Positions 1 to 8,140 are shown, counted from the stretch's first letter. The stretch: DNA of 34,520 bases from JBOFOR01 sp051654865 (GCA_051654865.1 JBOFYV010000057.1:1-34520); one strand, 5' to 3'. Notes: generated from the sequence alone by a model not told the origin. Program-made: numbers and translations.

Positions 1-56
1 GAACCTGTGACCCCCTGCTTGTAAGGCAGGTGCTCTCCCAGCTGAGCTATAGTCCC
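1..56 (-). tRNA. tRNA-Val (TAC), 3' end cut by window edge
   Basis: On the minus strand the gene starts GGGACTA at position 56, continues into a D-arm TAGCTCAGCTGGGAGAGCA and an anticodon stem CCTGC with loop CTTACAA, so the anticodon is TAC (valine). The T-arm begins but the acceptor 3' half and CCA lie outside the window. It is the last visible gene of a three-tRNA block transcribed leftward. Confidence 0.93.
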
Positions 57-63
57 GGGATAT

Positions 64-138
64 TGGTGACCCATAGGGGAATCGAACCCCTGTTACCGCC
101 GTGAAAGGGCGGTGTCTTGACCGCTTGACCAATGGGCC
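64..138 (-). tRNA. tRNA-Glu (TTC)
   Basis: Reading the minus strand from 138, acceptor GGCCCAT pairs with ATGGGTC and an encoded CCA ends at 64. The anticodon loop CTTTCAC sits between CCGCC and GGCGG, giving anticodon TTC (glutamate). The T-loop TTCGATT is present. It is separated from the Lys tRNA by 4 bases and from the Val tRNA by 7, so the three are processed from one precursor. Confidence 0.96.
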
Positions 139-142
139 TAAA

Positions 143-218
143 TGGTGATCCATCCGCGACTCGAACGCGGGACACCCTGATTAAAAGTCAGGTGCTCTAC
201 CGACTGAGCTAATGGATC
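143..218 (-). tRNA. tRNA-Lys (TTT)
   Basis: On the minus strand GATCCAT (from 218) pairs with ATGGATC, followed by A and an encoded CCA at 145-143. The anticodon stem CTGA with loop CTTTTAA gives anticodon TTT (lysine). It is the first gene of the tRNA block, about 30 bases downstream of the predicted transcription start. Confidence 0.96.
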
Positions 219-257
219 ATCTTTTTGTTTTGTGGGTGTCTCTCACTCACAAAATCT

Positions 258-286
258 ATTATATTAGGGTATGGTGTTTTCGTCAA
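258..286 (-). promoter_or_regulatory. Strong promoter of the tRNA block
   Basis: On the minus strand a -35 TTGACG (286-281) is followed by exactly 17 bases and a perfect -10 TATAAT (263-258). The predicted start is near 251, about 33 bases before tRNA-Lys. This is a near-consensus vegetative sigma promoter, as expected for stable RNA. Confidence 0.88.
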
Positions 287-422
287 CACTTTTTCTACAT
301 TTTTTTTATTTTTTTTACTTTTTTAGTTATTTTCATTGAAAAATGGGTAATTCTCTTATATTTATATTATATATTTCACTTAATATAAATATTAATTATA
401 TCTTTATAGCTCTTTAAGTAGT

Positions 423-455
423 AAAAGTAGTGGAGATATTACCCCCACTACTTTT
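423..455 (-). terminator. Rho-independent terminator of purA
   Basis: An 11-bp inverted repeat (AAAAGTAGTGG at 423-433 and CCACTACTTTT at 445-455) lies within a few bases of the purA stop codon. Read on the minus strand the stem ends in a T run, so it terminates purA before the tRNA promoter. Confidence 0.88.
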
Positions 456-459
456 TATG

Positions 460-1749
460 TTAAGCAAATATATTTTTTCTTATTATAGTTTGAGCTCTGT
501 TAGGTCCTACTGAAACCATATCTATGCTTACTCCAACTAATTCTTCTATTCTTGCTATATATTTTTTTGCATTTTCTGGAAGATCTTCATACTTTTCTAC
601 GCTAGTTAAGTCATCATTCCATCCATCTAACTCTTCATATACAGGTTCACACTTAGCTAAGTCCTCTAATGATGCTGGGAAGTCTGTTATTATTTGATCT
701 CCCATCTTGTATCCTGTACATATGTTTATCTTTTCAAATCCACTTAGAACGTCTAATAACATAAATGATATACTTGTTATTCCGTTAACTCTTGCAGCAT
801 ATTTTACTATTACTGCATCAAACCAACCACATCTTCTAGCTCTTCCTGTTACAGTTCCGAATTCACGACCTTGAACTCTTATTTTTTCACCGATTTCATT
901 GTCTAATTCAGTAACAAAAGGACCTTCTCCAACTCTTGTAGTATATGCTTTTACTATTCCTACAACGTCTTTTATCATGTTTGGTCCTACACCTGCTCCT
1001 ATAGAGAATCCACCTGATGTTGGATGTGAAGAAGTAACGTATGGATACGTTCCTAAATCTAAGTCTAATAATGTTCCTTGAGCACCTTCAAATAATACTT
1101 TCTTACCTGCTTTTATAGCATCGTATACTATTACTGAAGTATCTGCAACATTCTTTCTTATTATATCTGCATATCCTAAATATTCATTGTATATAGTTTC
1201 AAAGTCAAACATAGCTTCTTTTCCATATACACCTTGAACTAATTTATTTTTAGCATCTATTTGTAATTTTAATTTTTTTGCAAATATGTCTTTGTCCATT
1301 AAGTCACATATTCTTATTCCCGATCTTTCTGTTTTATCCATATAACAAGGTCCTATACCTTTTTTAGTAGTCCCTATTTTATTATCTCCTCTAGCTTCTT
1401 CAGCTAATGCATCTAATTCTTTGTGATATGGGAATACAACGTGCGCTCTGTCACTAACTTTTATGTTTGTTGTATCTATATTCTCTTTATTTAAAGTTTC
1501 TATTTCTTCTAAGAATCCTTTTGGATCAAATACGATTCCGTTCCCTATTACATTTATAGTTTTAGAATTTAATACTCCCGATGGTATAAGACGTAGTGCA
1601 AACTTTTTACCTTCTACAACTAATGTATGTCCTGCATTGTTTCCACCTTGTCCTCTTACTACTACGTCTGCTTGAGTAGCAAGATAATCTATAACTTTAC
1701 CTTTTCCTTCATCTCCCCATTGAGATCCTACAATCGCTACTGTTTTCAT
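460..1749 (-). CDS. purA: Adenylosuccinate synthetase
   Basis: Cytosolic enzyme joining IMP and aspartate with GTP to form adenylosuccinate, the first committed step to AMP. The N-terminal GTP-binding loop GSQWGDEGKGK, the IMP-site stretch QGGNNAGHT and the C-terminal GRARRCGWFD motif are all present. With the ATG at 1749 the protein is 429 residues, the normal family length. An in-frame GTG three codons upstream exists, but it lies inside the Shine-Dalgarno AGAGGTG, so the ATG is preferred. It is monocistronic: a terminator follows directly, and a long AT-rich gap separates it from dnaB upstream. Confidence 0.97.
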   Translation of the reverse strand: MKTVAIVGSQWGDEGKGKVIDYLATQADVVVRGQGGNNAGHTLVVEGKKFALRLIPSGVLNSKTINVIGNGIVFDPKGFLEEIETLNKENIDTTNIKVSDRAHVVFPYHKELDALAEEARGDNKIGTTKKGIGPCYMDKTERSGIRICDLMDKDIFAKKLKLQIDAKNKLVQGVYGKEAMFDFETIYNEYLGYADIIRKNVADTSVIVYDAIKAGKKVLFEGAQGTLLDLDLGTYPYVTSSHPTSGGFSIGAGVGPNMIKDVVGIVKAYTTRVGEGPFVTELDNEIGEKIRVQGREFGTVTGRARRCGWFDAVIVKYAARVNGITSISFMLLDVLSGFEKINICTGYKMGDQIITDFPASLEDLAKCEPVYEELDGWNDDLTSVEKYEDLPENAKKYIARIEELVGVSIDMVSVGPNRAQTIIRKNIFA

Positions 1750-1995
1750 ATAATTCACCTCTATTATAGATATTCGAACACTTTACCAATATATTCTATC
1801 AAATATTCGATATATTTTCAAACCTTTTTAGACTTTATATATTTTTAATATGTATTTATAATATTTATTCTATATTTATTATTTCTTTTTAGCTAATAAA
1901 CTATTTATAGTTTCTTTAATATATTATTACTAATTATTTTTTAAGATATTTAATTGTTGATTAATATTTTAAATTCTTAAATCAAATTGTGGTAT

Positions 1996-2207
1996 TGTGT
2001 ATAAGTATTCGACTAGTTTAGTGTGAAATAGTATATTTATACACAATAAAAGCAAGCTTTTAGCTTGCTTTTAAGGTTATTCACATTTATCAACAGGCTA
2101 TCTGTGGATACTGTGGATAATTTTTTATTTAAATTTCAACATTTTTTATTTTTTTATGCTATGTATCCACATATTTTTATAATGGAAAAACTATGTTCTG
2201 TGGATAT
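1996..2207. promoter_or_regulatory. Cluster of DnaA-box-like 9-mers between dnaB and purA
   Basis: The 477-bp gap 1750-2226 has no supported gene. It holds eight 9-mers within one mismatch of TTATCCACA: TGTGTATAA 1996-2004, TTATACACA 2037-2045, TTATTCACA 2077-2085, TTATCAACA 2087-2095, TGTGGATAC 2103-2111, TGTGGATAA 2112-2120 (perfect), GTATCCACA 2163-2171 and TGTGGATAT 2199-2207. The density matches that of the origin itself, about 21 kb away. I infer DnaA binding here, for titration or for control of purA or dnaB; DnaA-box clusters near the origin are known from Bacillus subtilis. The first two boxes form a 12-bp inverted repeat (1993-2004 / 2037-2048). The rest of the gap (1750-1990) is very AT-rich, and I see no further element there that I can support. 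Confidence 0.7.
2048..2072 (-). terminator. Terminator downstream of dnaB (possibly bidirectional)
   Basis: AAAAGCAAGCT at 2048-2058 and AGCTTGCTTTT at 2062-2072 form an 11-bp stem with a 3-base loop. It lies about 155 bases past the dnaB stop. Both arms carry A and T tails, so it could act on either strand, but only minus-strand transcription is expected here. Six of the eight DnaA-box-like sites lie between it and dnaB, in the dnaB 3' untranslated region. Confidence 0.75.
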
Positions 2208-2226
2208 TTGTCAATATTTTGCTTTT

Positions 2227-3558
2227 TTACATTTCTCTTATTTTATCTGCAAATTTTTGAACTTCACCTAACCAAACCAATTCTACAGAACCAGTTTCAC
2301 CATGTCTATTTTTAGCCACAAGAACTTCCCCTATGTTTTTCTTCTCCGAATCCGGATGATAATATTCATCTCTATATAAGAACATAACTATATCTGCATC
2401 CTGTTCTATAGAACCAGATTCTCTTAAATCCGATAGCATAGGTCTATGATCCGCTCTTTGTTCTGGAGCACGAGATAACTGTGAAAGTGCAACTACCGGA
2501 CAATTTAATTCCTTAGCTATTATCTTTAAAGATCTAGATATTTTAGCTATTTCTTGTTGTCTACTTTCATTGTTACCTTCCCCCTCCATAAGTTGAAGGT
2601 AATCTATTAGTATCAAGTCTAATCCTTGTTCTATCTTTAGCTTTCTACATTTTGATCTTAACTCTGATATTTTTATACCTGGAGTATCATCTATATGTAT
2701 TTTAGCCTCTGATAAAACAGACATCGCATCAATTATTCTAGGCCAATCATTTTCATCTAGCGTTCCAGTTTTTATTTTTTTAAGTTCAACATTTGATTGA
2801 GATGATAACATACGTTGAACTAACTGTTCTTTTGACATCTCTAGACTAAATACTGCAACTGAAGCATCTCCCTTTAGTGCAGCATTTTGAACTAAATTTA
2901 ATGAGAAAGCTGTTTTTCCCATAGCTGGACGTGCAGCGATTAGCAGTAAATCAGTTCTTTGCATACCATTTATCTTTTTATTTAAGTCCTTAAATCCTGT
3001 TGTTATTCCTGTTATCTCAGCTTTACTACTATACAAATGCTCTATCATATCATATGCATCTGAAAGTACTTCTCTTATGGATTTTAAGTCATCACTACTA
3101 GATTTTTCTTGTGATATATCAAATATTGTCTTCTCTGCATTATCTAGTACATCTTCTATTTTTTTTGAACCATCATAACCTAAGTTTATTATGTCATTCG
3201 ATGCTTTTATAAGCTTTCTTAATACTGATTTTTCTTTTACTATATCTGCATAATACTTTACGTTTGTTGTAGTCGGTACTATAGTCGAAAGACTTGTTAT
3301 ATAACTTATACCACCTACATCATCTAAGTGTCCTTGTTTTCTTAATTCCTCAGTTAATGTTATTAAGTCTATTGGTTCATTTTTATTACTTAATTTTATC
3401 ATACACTCATATATGATTTTATGTGCTTCTTTGTAAAAGTCATCTGGTCTTATAGTTTCACTGACTGTTATCATCGCATCTTTATCAAGCAATATAGAAC
3501 CTAGAATAGACTGCTCAGATTCCACACTATGAGGAGGAATTCTAGTTATATCCTCCAT
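2227..3558 (-). CDS. dnaB: Replicative DNA helicase (DnaB family; dnaC in Bacillus)
   Basis: Hexameric 5'-3' helicase that unwinds the fork after loading at oriC. The N-terminal DnaB domain (about residues 5-110) is followed by a RecA-like ATPase domain with Walker A ARPAMGKTAF, Walker B LILIDYLQLM and the C-terminal SGSIEQDADIV motif. It is 443 residues, normal length, with no intein. The ATG at 3558 has GAGGTG seven bases upstream. It is the last gene of the operon mazG-like / DUF2232 / gdpP / rplI / dnaB, 26 bp after rplI, an order shared with many Firmicutes. Its 3' region runs into a DnaA-box cluster. Confidence 0.97.
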   Translation of the reverse strand: MEDITRIPPHSVESEQSILGSILLDKDAMITVSETIRPDDFYKEAHKIIYECMIKLSNKNEPIDLITLTEELRKQGHLDDVGGISYITSLSTIVPTTTNVKYYADIVKEKSVLRKLIKASNDIINLGYDGSKKIEDVLDNAEKTIFDISQEKSSSDDLKSIREVLSDAYDMIEHLYSSKAEITGITTGFKDLNKKINGMQRTDLLLIAARPAMGKTAFSLNLVQNAALKGDASVAVFSLEMSKEQLVQRMLSSQSNVELKKIKTGTLDENDWPRIIDAMSVLSEAKIHIDDTPGIKISELRSKCRKLKIEQGLDLILIDYLQLMEGEGNNESRQQEIAKISRSLKIIAKELNCPVVALSQLSRAPEQRADHRPMLSDLRESGSIEQDADIVMFLYRDEYYHPDSEKKNIGEVLVAKNRHGETGSVELVWLGEVQKFADKIREM

Positions 3559-3584
3559 TATTCATCACCTCGAGTGTATATTGT

Positions 3585-4034
3585 CTATTGTTTTTCTTTT
3601 ACATCTACTCTTACTTTTGTTACTACTTTTTGATGTATTTTTATTTCTACAAATCTTGATCCTAGTACTCTTATAGGTTCTTCTAATAGTATTTTTCTTT
3701 TATCTACTTCTATACTATGTTGTTTCTTTAATTGTTCTGCTATATCTTTTGAAGTTATTGAGCCAAATAATCTTCCACCATCTCCAGCTTTAGAATATAT
3801 TACTACATTCATTTCTTCCATTTTCTTTCCTTGTTCTACTGCTGCTTCATATTCCTTTTGTGCTTTTATTTCTTGTGATTTATTCTTTTCATTTAATTCT
3901 TTCATTGCTGTATTATCAGCTACAACAGCCATTTTTTTAGGTAGTAAGAAGTTTCTTGCATATCCTTCACTTACTTCTTTAACCTCTCCTTTTTTTCCTG
4001 TTCCTTTTACATCCTTTAATAATATAACTTTCAT
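3585..4034 (-). CDS. rplI: 50S ribosomal protein L9
   Basis: Component of the large ribosomal subunit that binds 23S rRNA at the base of the L1 stalk. The N-terminal domain carries the signature GKKGEVKEVSEGYARNFLLP, followed by a long charged linker helix (about residues 45-75) and the C-terminal rRNA-binding domain. At 149 residues it is the usual length. The start ATG directly abuts the stop codon of gdpP (TAG then ATG), and its Shine-Dalgarno GGAGG lies inside the gdpP 3' end, which suggests translational coupling. Confidence 0.97.
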   Translation of the reverse strand: MKVILLKDVKGTGKKGEVKEVSEGYARNFLLPKKMAVVADNTAMKELNEKNKSQEIKAQKEYEAAVEQGKKMEEMNVVIYSKAGDGGRLFGSITSKDIAEQLKKQHSIEVDKRKILLEEPIRVLGSRFVEIKIHQKVVTKVRVDVKEKQ

Positions 4035-6029
4035 CTAGTCTTCCTCCTTTAAATACACCTGTATTATATCTTTAACTTTTTGATATGCTTCTTCTATTGT
4101 AATATTATTGAATTGAGCACCAGCTATATCTCGATGCCCACCTCCTCCTAATTTCTCCATTAGGACATGTACATTTATATTACCTAAAGATCTTGCACTT
4201 ATAAATACTTTTCCATTCTTTTGCCCTAAGACAAATGATGCTTCTACATCTTTTATATTTAGTAATTCATCTGATGCCTGAGCTACTACTATATTTATAT
4301 TATCTGTTTCTGTAGTAGTGTACGCTAGACATATATTATCATTTATAATCTTTGTACTTTGTATAATTTCTGCTTTAGTAATAAAGTCATTTATATCAGA
4401 ATTAAATATCTTTTTAACCTCTATAGTATCTGCCCCTGATTTTTTCAAGTACGATGCCGCTTCAAAGGTTCTTACACCTGTTTTGAATGCAAAGTTCTTG
4501 GTATCCAAGCTTATTCCAGCCAGTAAACCTTCCGCTGTAAGCTTGTTTATCTTAACATTTTCTTCCATATATTGGACTAATTCTGTTACCATTTCACATG
4601 TAGAAGATACATACGTTTCATGGAATAAAAGAACTGTATCATTTATAAACTCTACACCTCTTCTATGATGGTCTATTACAACCACCTTTTCAGATATAGA
4701 CAATAATTGTTCACATTCTGTAAAGTTAGGTCTATGTGTATCTACTACAACTACAAGAGTATTTTTAGTACAATTTTTTATTGCTTCATCTTTATCTACA
4801 AATAAATCATCATAATGCTCACATCTATCAAGCCTCTTTATAAACTCTTCTATTGATTCATTAGCTTGTTCTAGCACTATATTCGCTGTTTTATTACAAG
4901 ATTTACATATATCATATATACCAACTGCAGCCCCCATTGCATCCATATCTGGATATTTGTGGCCCATTATATATACATGATCACTTTCTTGTATTACTTC
5001 TCTTAATGCATGACCTATTAATCTAGATTTAACTTTTGTAGTTTTTTCTACTGCTTTAGATTTTCCTCCATAAAATGCAAACTTATCCTTTGTTTTTACA
5101 ACTGCCTGGTCTCCACCTCTACCTAAAGCTAGGTCTAAAGCCCCTGCAGCTAATTTTAAATTCTCGTTTATTGTATCTCCATCAATACCTATTCCAATAC
5201 TAACAGTTATAGGCAATGTATTTCCATAATCAATTTGTCTTACTTTATCTAGTATTGCAAATTTATCTGATTCTAATTTTTTTAATTCTTTTTTATTCAT
5301 TACTAAGAAAAACTTATCTTTAGAAGTTCTTTTTAATGCACCATTAGATGTCATTTCTAGAGCTGAAAGTATCTTCTCTATCTCAACATTTATTAATGGT
5401 CTTTTCTCTTCTTCTGTACTTTTTAATACTTCATCATATCCATCAATTTGGATTAACATCATTGCATTTTTTTCATCATTATAATCTCGTTGCATATTTA
5501 AGTAATCAGTTTTATCTAACCAATACAACATCATTAAATATTTAGCATTATTTTCTTGATCATTTTTTATTACATTATAAACTATGGTATATTCTCTATC
5601 TTTATAGTTTATTTCTGTATACATTTCTTTATTTTCATTTAAAACTTTTCTAAGATTTAGATTCTTTACTATATCATCTATATTTATTCCTAATAAATCA
5701 TCTTCTCCTACCATTTCATTGAATTTGCTATTATACCATGATATACGTCCATCAAACTCAAGTATACTTAAAGGTATTGGTAGATTCATTATAGCTTTTT
5801 TAGTAGTTTCATCTATATCTAAAGATAAATTTTCAATGTATTTATTCCATTCTTTCCTTCTTATATTGGTAATTCTCCAATTGTGAATTACAATATATAT
5901 AAATCCAGTAAAAAACAGCAATCCTATATATATGTTATAGAAAAGCAGTGCAATACTTGCTATTCCTACTAAAAGGATATATATGTTTGTTTCTGGCATA
6001 TTCATTTTAAAGGTTAGTTTATTCCTCAT
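4035..6029 (-). CDS. gdpP: Cyclic-di-AMP phosphodiesterase GdpP (YybT family)
   Basis: Membrane-bound phosphodiesterase that hydrolyses c-di-AMP to pApA and so affects cell-wall and potassium homeostasis. Two membrane segments (about residues 14-48) are followed by a PAS-like domain (about 65-165), a degenerate GGDEF domain (about 180-310) and a DHH-DHHA1 catalytic part. Visible catalytic motifs are GHKYPDMDAMG, the DTH of VVVDTHRPNF, the DHH of VVIDHHRRG and the DHHA1 signature GGGGHRDIAG. At 664 residues it is close to the usual length of about 660. The start ATG follows GGAGG by six bases. It sits between DUF2232 and rplI, the classic yybS-yybT-rplI-dnaB arrangement. Confidence 0.95.
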   Translation of the reverse strand: MRNKLTFKMNMPETNIYILLVGIASIALLFYNIYIGLLFFTGFIYIVIHNWRITNIRRKEWNKYIENLSLDIDETTKKAIMNLPIPLSILEFDGRISWYNSKFNEMVGEDDLLGINIDDIVKNLNLRKVLNENKEMYTEINYKDREYTIVYNVIKNDQENNAKYLMMLYWLDKTDYLNMQRDYNDEKNAMMLIQIDGYDEVLKSTEEEKRPLINVEIEKILSALEMTSNGALKRTSKDKFFLVMNKKELKKLESDKFAILDKVRQIDYGNTLPITVSIGIGIDGDTINENLKLAAGALDLALGRGGDQAVVKTKDKFAFYGGKSKAVEKTTKVKSRLIGHALREVIQESDHVYIMGHKYPDMDAMGAAVGIYDICKSCNKTANIVLEQANESIEEFIKRLDRCEHYDDLFVDKDEAIKNCTKNTLVVVVDTHRPNFTECEQLLSISEKVVVIDHHRRGVEFINDTVLLFHETYVSSTCEMVTELVQYMEENVKINKLTAEGLLAGISLDTKNFAFKTGVRTFEAASYLKKSGADTIEVKKIFNSDINDFITKAEIIQSTKIINDNICLAYTTTETDNINIVVAQASDELLNIKDVEASFVLGQKNGKVFISARSLGNINVHVLMEKLGGGGHRDIAGAQFNNITIEEAYQKVKDIIQVYLKEED

Positions 6030-6048
6030 TTCTATCCTCCTAAGTGGA

Positions 6049-6993
6049 TTAATAGCTCCTTACTTTTCTAAAGTCAATTATACTATCTAGCATTCCAACA
6101 AAAGATATTCCCATAAATCCAAATATACATAAAATGAACGCTGACATAAATATCATCTTAACTGTTCCTTCTTTAGTCCACTTTTTAAAATAATAAACAC
6201 TAACTGCTATACCTTGAAGCACAAACATAAAACTAAATATCAATTGTAAATTAAGCATTATTAAATCTGTATGTAAATTTACTTTCATTAATTCCATAAA
6301 CATAATTAATAAGTATAATCCAAAAGATATAGTTATAGCATTTCCTGGTAAATAAAATTCATTGAATTTAGGTTTTTGTAAGTTCATTTTTTTTATTCTT
6401 CTTAAAACAAATACTTCTAAATAGTAAATTACAAACGATACTATCATTGATTGGAAGAACAACAATGTAGGTAACATATTAATTGCATCTGTCAGTAATT
6501 CTTCAACACTAAATGATTTTAAATCTATACCTGACTTAGCCATAATATTCATTTGAATTTTTAAAGCTTCTTTTAACATTATTGTAAACTCATCGAGTAT
6601 ATTAGTTCCAAATACTATATTTGCTATAAAGAAGAATAATATTATAGATACTATTACCATAATAGTTCCCATAAATACAGGTTCGAATTTATTCGGATAC
6701 TCTTCTGTTAATTGTGTTTTAGCTATGCTACCAATTACTATACCTGGTAAAATACTAATTATACATATACTTACTGAGTATATTGGATTTACACAAAGCA
6801 TAAGTATGAAAAATGTAGCTATTAATGATAATATTGCATATTTTTTATCTGTTAATGTCGCTATTATCGCGTATGGCACTGGTATTGCCAAACTTAATAT
6901 TCCTAACATTGGAACATATGCTGCTAATATGGCTAACACTATGCCTAAGGTAGCTATTAATGATGCTTGTGGTAGCCTTACTTTATTATCCAA
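6049..6993 (-). CDS. DUF2232 (YybS-like) multispanning membrane protein
   Basis: Integral membrane protein of unknown function. About eight hydrophobic segments are visible (for example near residues 10-45, 54-90, 105-130, 170-195, 218-270 and 280-300). Length is 314 residues. The start codon is TTG at 6993, with AGGGAGTG eight bases upstream; the Shine-Dalgarno overlaps the end of the mazG-like gene. Its family is nearly always upstream of gdpP in Firmicutes, hinting at a shared role, but no reaction is known to me. Confidence 0.88.
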   Translation of the reverse strand: MDNKVRLPQASLIATLGIVLAILAAYVPMLGILSLAIPVPYAIIATLTDKKYAILSLIATFFILMLCVNPIYSVSICIISILPGIVIGSIAKTQLTEEYPNKFEPVFMGTIMVIVSIILFFFIANIVFGTNILDEFTIMLKEALKIQMNIMAKSGIDLKSFSVEELLTDAINMLPTLLFFQSMIVSFVIYYLEVFVLRRIKKMNLQKPKFNEFYLPGNAITISFGLYLLIMFMELMKVNLHTDLIMLNLQLIFSFMFVLQGIAVSVYYFKKWTKEGTVKMIFMSAFILCIFGFMGISFVGMLDSIIDFRKVRSY

Positions 6994-7000
6994 TTTATAA

Positions 7001-7321
7001 TCACTCCCTATTATTTAGATGTTTTTTTAGGTTTGAAAAATCACCATACCAATTTTCTACACTGTGATTTTGATCTATACCTATTTTTATCTTTTCTTTT
7101 ATCTTATAATCTATCTCTGTGAAACTTATTCCTAATCTCTTTCCTAAAAGGTAAGTTATCATTATTATATTGGCTAAAGTATCTTGTAACGCCTCATCTA
7201 GAGGTTTTACGCCTTTAAAAATTAAGTCAAATACATCCCCTACGCTTAATATAAGCTCTTTTTTCATCCATTCTATTATTTTAACATTTTTAGTTACATC
7301 AGAACTTTTATCTAATCTCAC
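7001..7321 (-). CDS. MazG-like protein (small all-alpha pyrophosphatase-like)
   Basis: A 106-residue protein resembling the short MazG-like family of clostridia. Helical segments with acidic residues (EALQDTLANIIMITYLLGKRLG, about residues 43-64) resemble the MazG fold, but the complete EExxE metal-binding set is not obvious, so nucleotide pyrophosphatase activity is unproven. It starts with GTG at 7321 behind a run of seven G residues that acts as the Shine-Dalgarno. It is the first gene of the operon ending in dnaB. Confidence 0.65.
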   Translation of the reverse strand: MRLDKSSDVTKNVKIIEWMKKELILSVGDVFDLIFKGVKPLDEALQDTLANIIMITYLLGKRLGISFTEIDYKIKEKIKIGIDQNHSVENWYGDFSNLKKHLNNRE

Positions 7322-7346
7322 AGCTTCCCCCCCTTAGTATATAAAC

Positions 7347-7375
7347 ATTATACCATAAATTGATGTATATTTAAC
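7347..7375 (-). promoter_or_regulatory. Promoter of the mazG-like / gdpP / rplI / dnaB operon
   Basis: On the minus strand a perfect TATAAT (7352-7347) is preceded by TGG, giving the extended -10 form TGGTATAAT. The -35 hexamer 17 bases upstream is GTTAAA, a weak match. It lies just past the rpsR terminator and 26 bases before the GTG start. Confidence 0.65.
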
Positions 7376-7390
7376 CGCTAAACAAAAAAA

Positions 7391-7408
7391 ACGAGCCATA
7401 AGGCTCGC
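7391..7408 (-). terminator. Terminator of the rpsF-ssb-rpsR operon
   Basis: A 7-bp stem (6 Watson-Crick pairs CGAGCC/GGCTCG plus a terminal G-U on the minus-strand RNA) with a 4-base loop is followed on the minus strand by eight T residues. It lies seven bases past the rpsR stop. Confidence 0.9.
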
Positions 7409-7414
7409 TCTTTC

Positions 7415-7642
7415 TTAGTCTAATGTATATGGTAAAAGTGCTATGTTTCTAGCTCTTTTTATTGCAACTGTTAATTCTCTTTGGTGCTTAGCACAAGTTC
7501 CAGAGATTCTTCTTGGTAATATCTTACCTCTTTCAGTTACGTACTTAGTTAATCTTTGAGTGTTTTTGTAGTCTATTCTAGCATCTTTAGAAGCACAGAA
7601 TTGACAAACTCTCTTCTTTTTACGTCTCTTCTTGTTTATCAT
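7415..7642 (-). CDS. rpsR: 30S ribosomal protein S18
   Basis: Small-subunit protein that pairs with S6 on the platform of the 30S subunit. The highly basic 75-residue protein has the S18 core KNTQRLTKYVTERGKILPRR and the tail KHQRELTVAIKRARNIALLP. A CxxC pair near the N-terminus (CQFCA) is the zinc-ribbon-like version. Start ATG at 7642 with GGAGG. It is the third gene of rpsF-ssb-rpsR, which ends in a strong terminator. Confidence 0.97.
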   Translation of the reverse strand: MINKKRRKKKRVCQFCASKDARIDYKNTQRLTKYVTERGKILPRRISGTCAKHQRELTVAIKRARNIALLPYTLD

Positions 7643-7659
7643 AGTAATTTCCCTCCTTC

Positions 7660-8106
7660 TTAGAATGGTATATCATCATCATCTATAGCCTGGAAACCTT
7701 GAGGATCTAATCCTGTTGGCGCAAAGCTTGGCTCAAAATTCGGTTCGAAGCCTTGATGATTTTCTTTATATGAACTTTCAGATTTATTTCTTGTATCTAA
7801 GAACTGTACTCTGTTAGCATTTACTCTTGTAGCTCTTCTAGTTTCTCCAGCTTGGTTTTGATAACTATCGATTCTTATAGAACCTTGTATAGCGACTAAA
7901 CTTCCTTTACCTATATAGTTAGCGCAATTCTCTGCAGACTTACCCCATACCTGTATATCTATAAAGTCAGTTTCTCTTTTTCCATCTTTACCAGCGAATT
8001 CTCTATCAACAGCTATTGCAAAGTTTGCAACAGGAGTTCCACTTCCCGCGATGTATCTTAACTCAGGATCCCTCGTTAATCTACCAACTAATACAACATG
8101 GTTCAT
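7660..8106 (-). CDS. ssb: Single-stranded DNA-binding protein
   Basis: Tetrameric protein coating single-stranded DNA at forks and in repair. The OB fold occupies about residues 1-108 (MNHVVLVGRLTRDPELRY to VQFLD). A short flexible linker (about 109-138) leads to the acidic C-terminal tip DDDDIPF, which docks partner proteins. At 148 residues the linker is short. It lies between rpsF and rpsR, the standard Firmicute order, so its level follows ribosomal protein synthesis. Confidence 0.97.
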   Translation of the reverse strand: MNHVVLVGRLTRDPELRYIAGSGTPVANFAIAVDREFAGKDGKRETDFIDIQVWGKSAENCANYIGKGSLVAIQGSIRIDSYQNQAGETRRATRVNANRVQFLDTRNKSESSYKENHQGFEPNFEPSFAPTGLDPQGFQAIDDDDIPF

Positions 8107-8140
8107 AATAACACCGCCTTTTACATAATAAAACTAGTTA

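Noticed and set aside
51..64. CCCGGG core resembling the Noc binding site (ATTTCCCGGGAAAT)
   Set aside because: Only about 10 of 14 bases agree and the core is formed by the conserved 5' end of tRNA-Val plus two spacer bases.
1768..1813. Repeated ATATTCGA (1770-1777 and 1803-1810) upstream of purA, considered as PurR boxes
   Set aside because: The first copy has two mismatches to the PurBox consensus and the second more, and they are direct repeats where an inverted pair would be expected; too weak to report.
2065..2271. Open frame of 68 codons on the plus strand across the DnaA-box cluster
   Set aside because: No ribosome site, low-complexity Phe/Leu-rich translation, overlaps the dnaB 3' end antisense; the DnaA boxes explain the sequence better.
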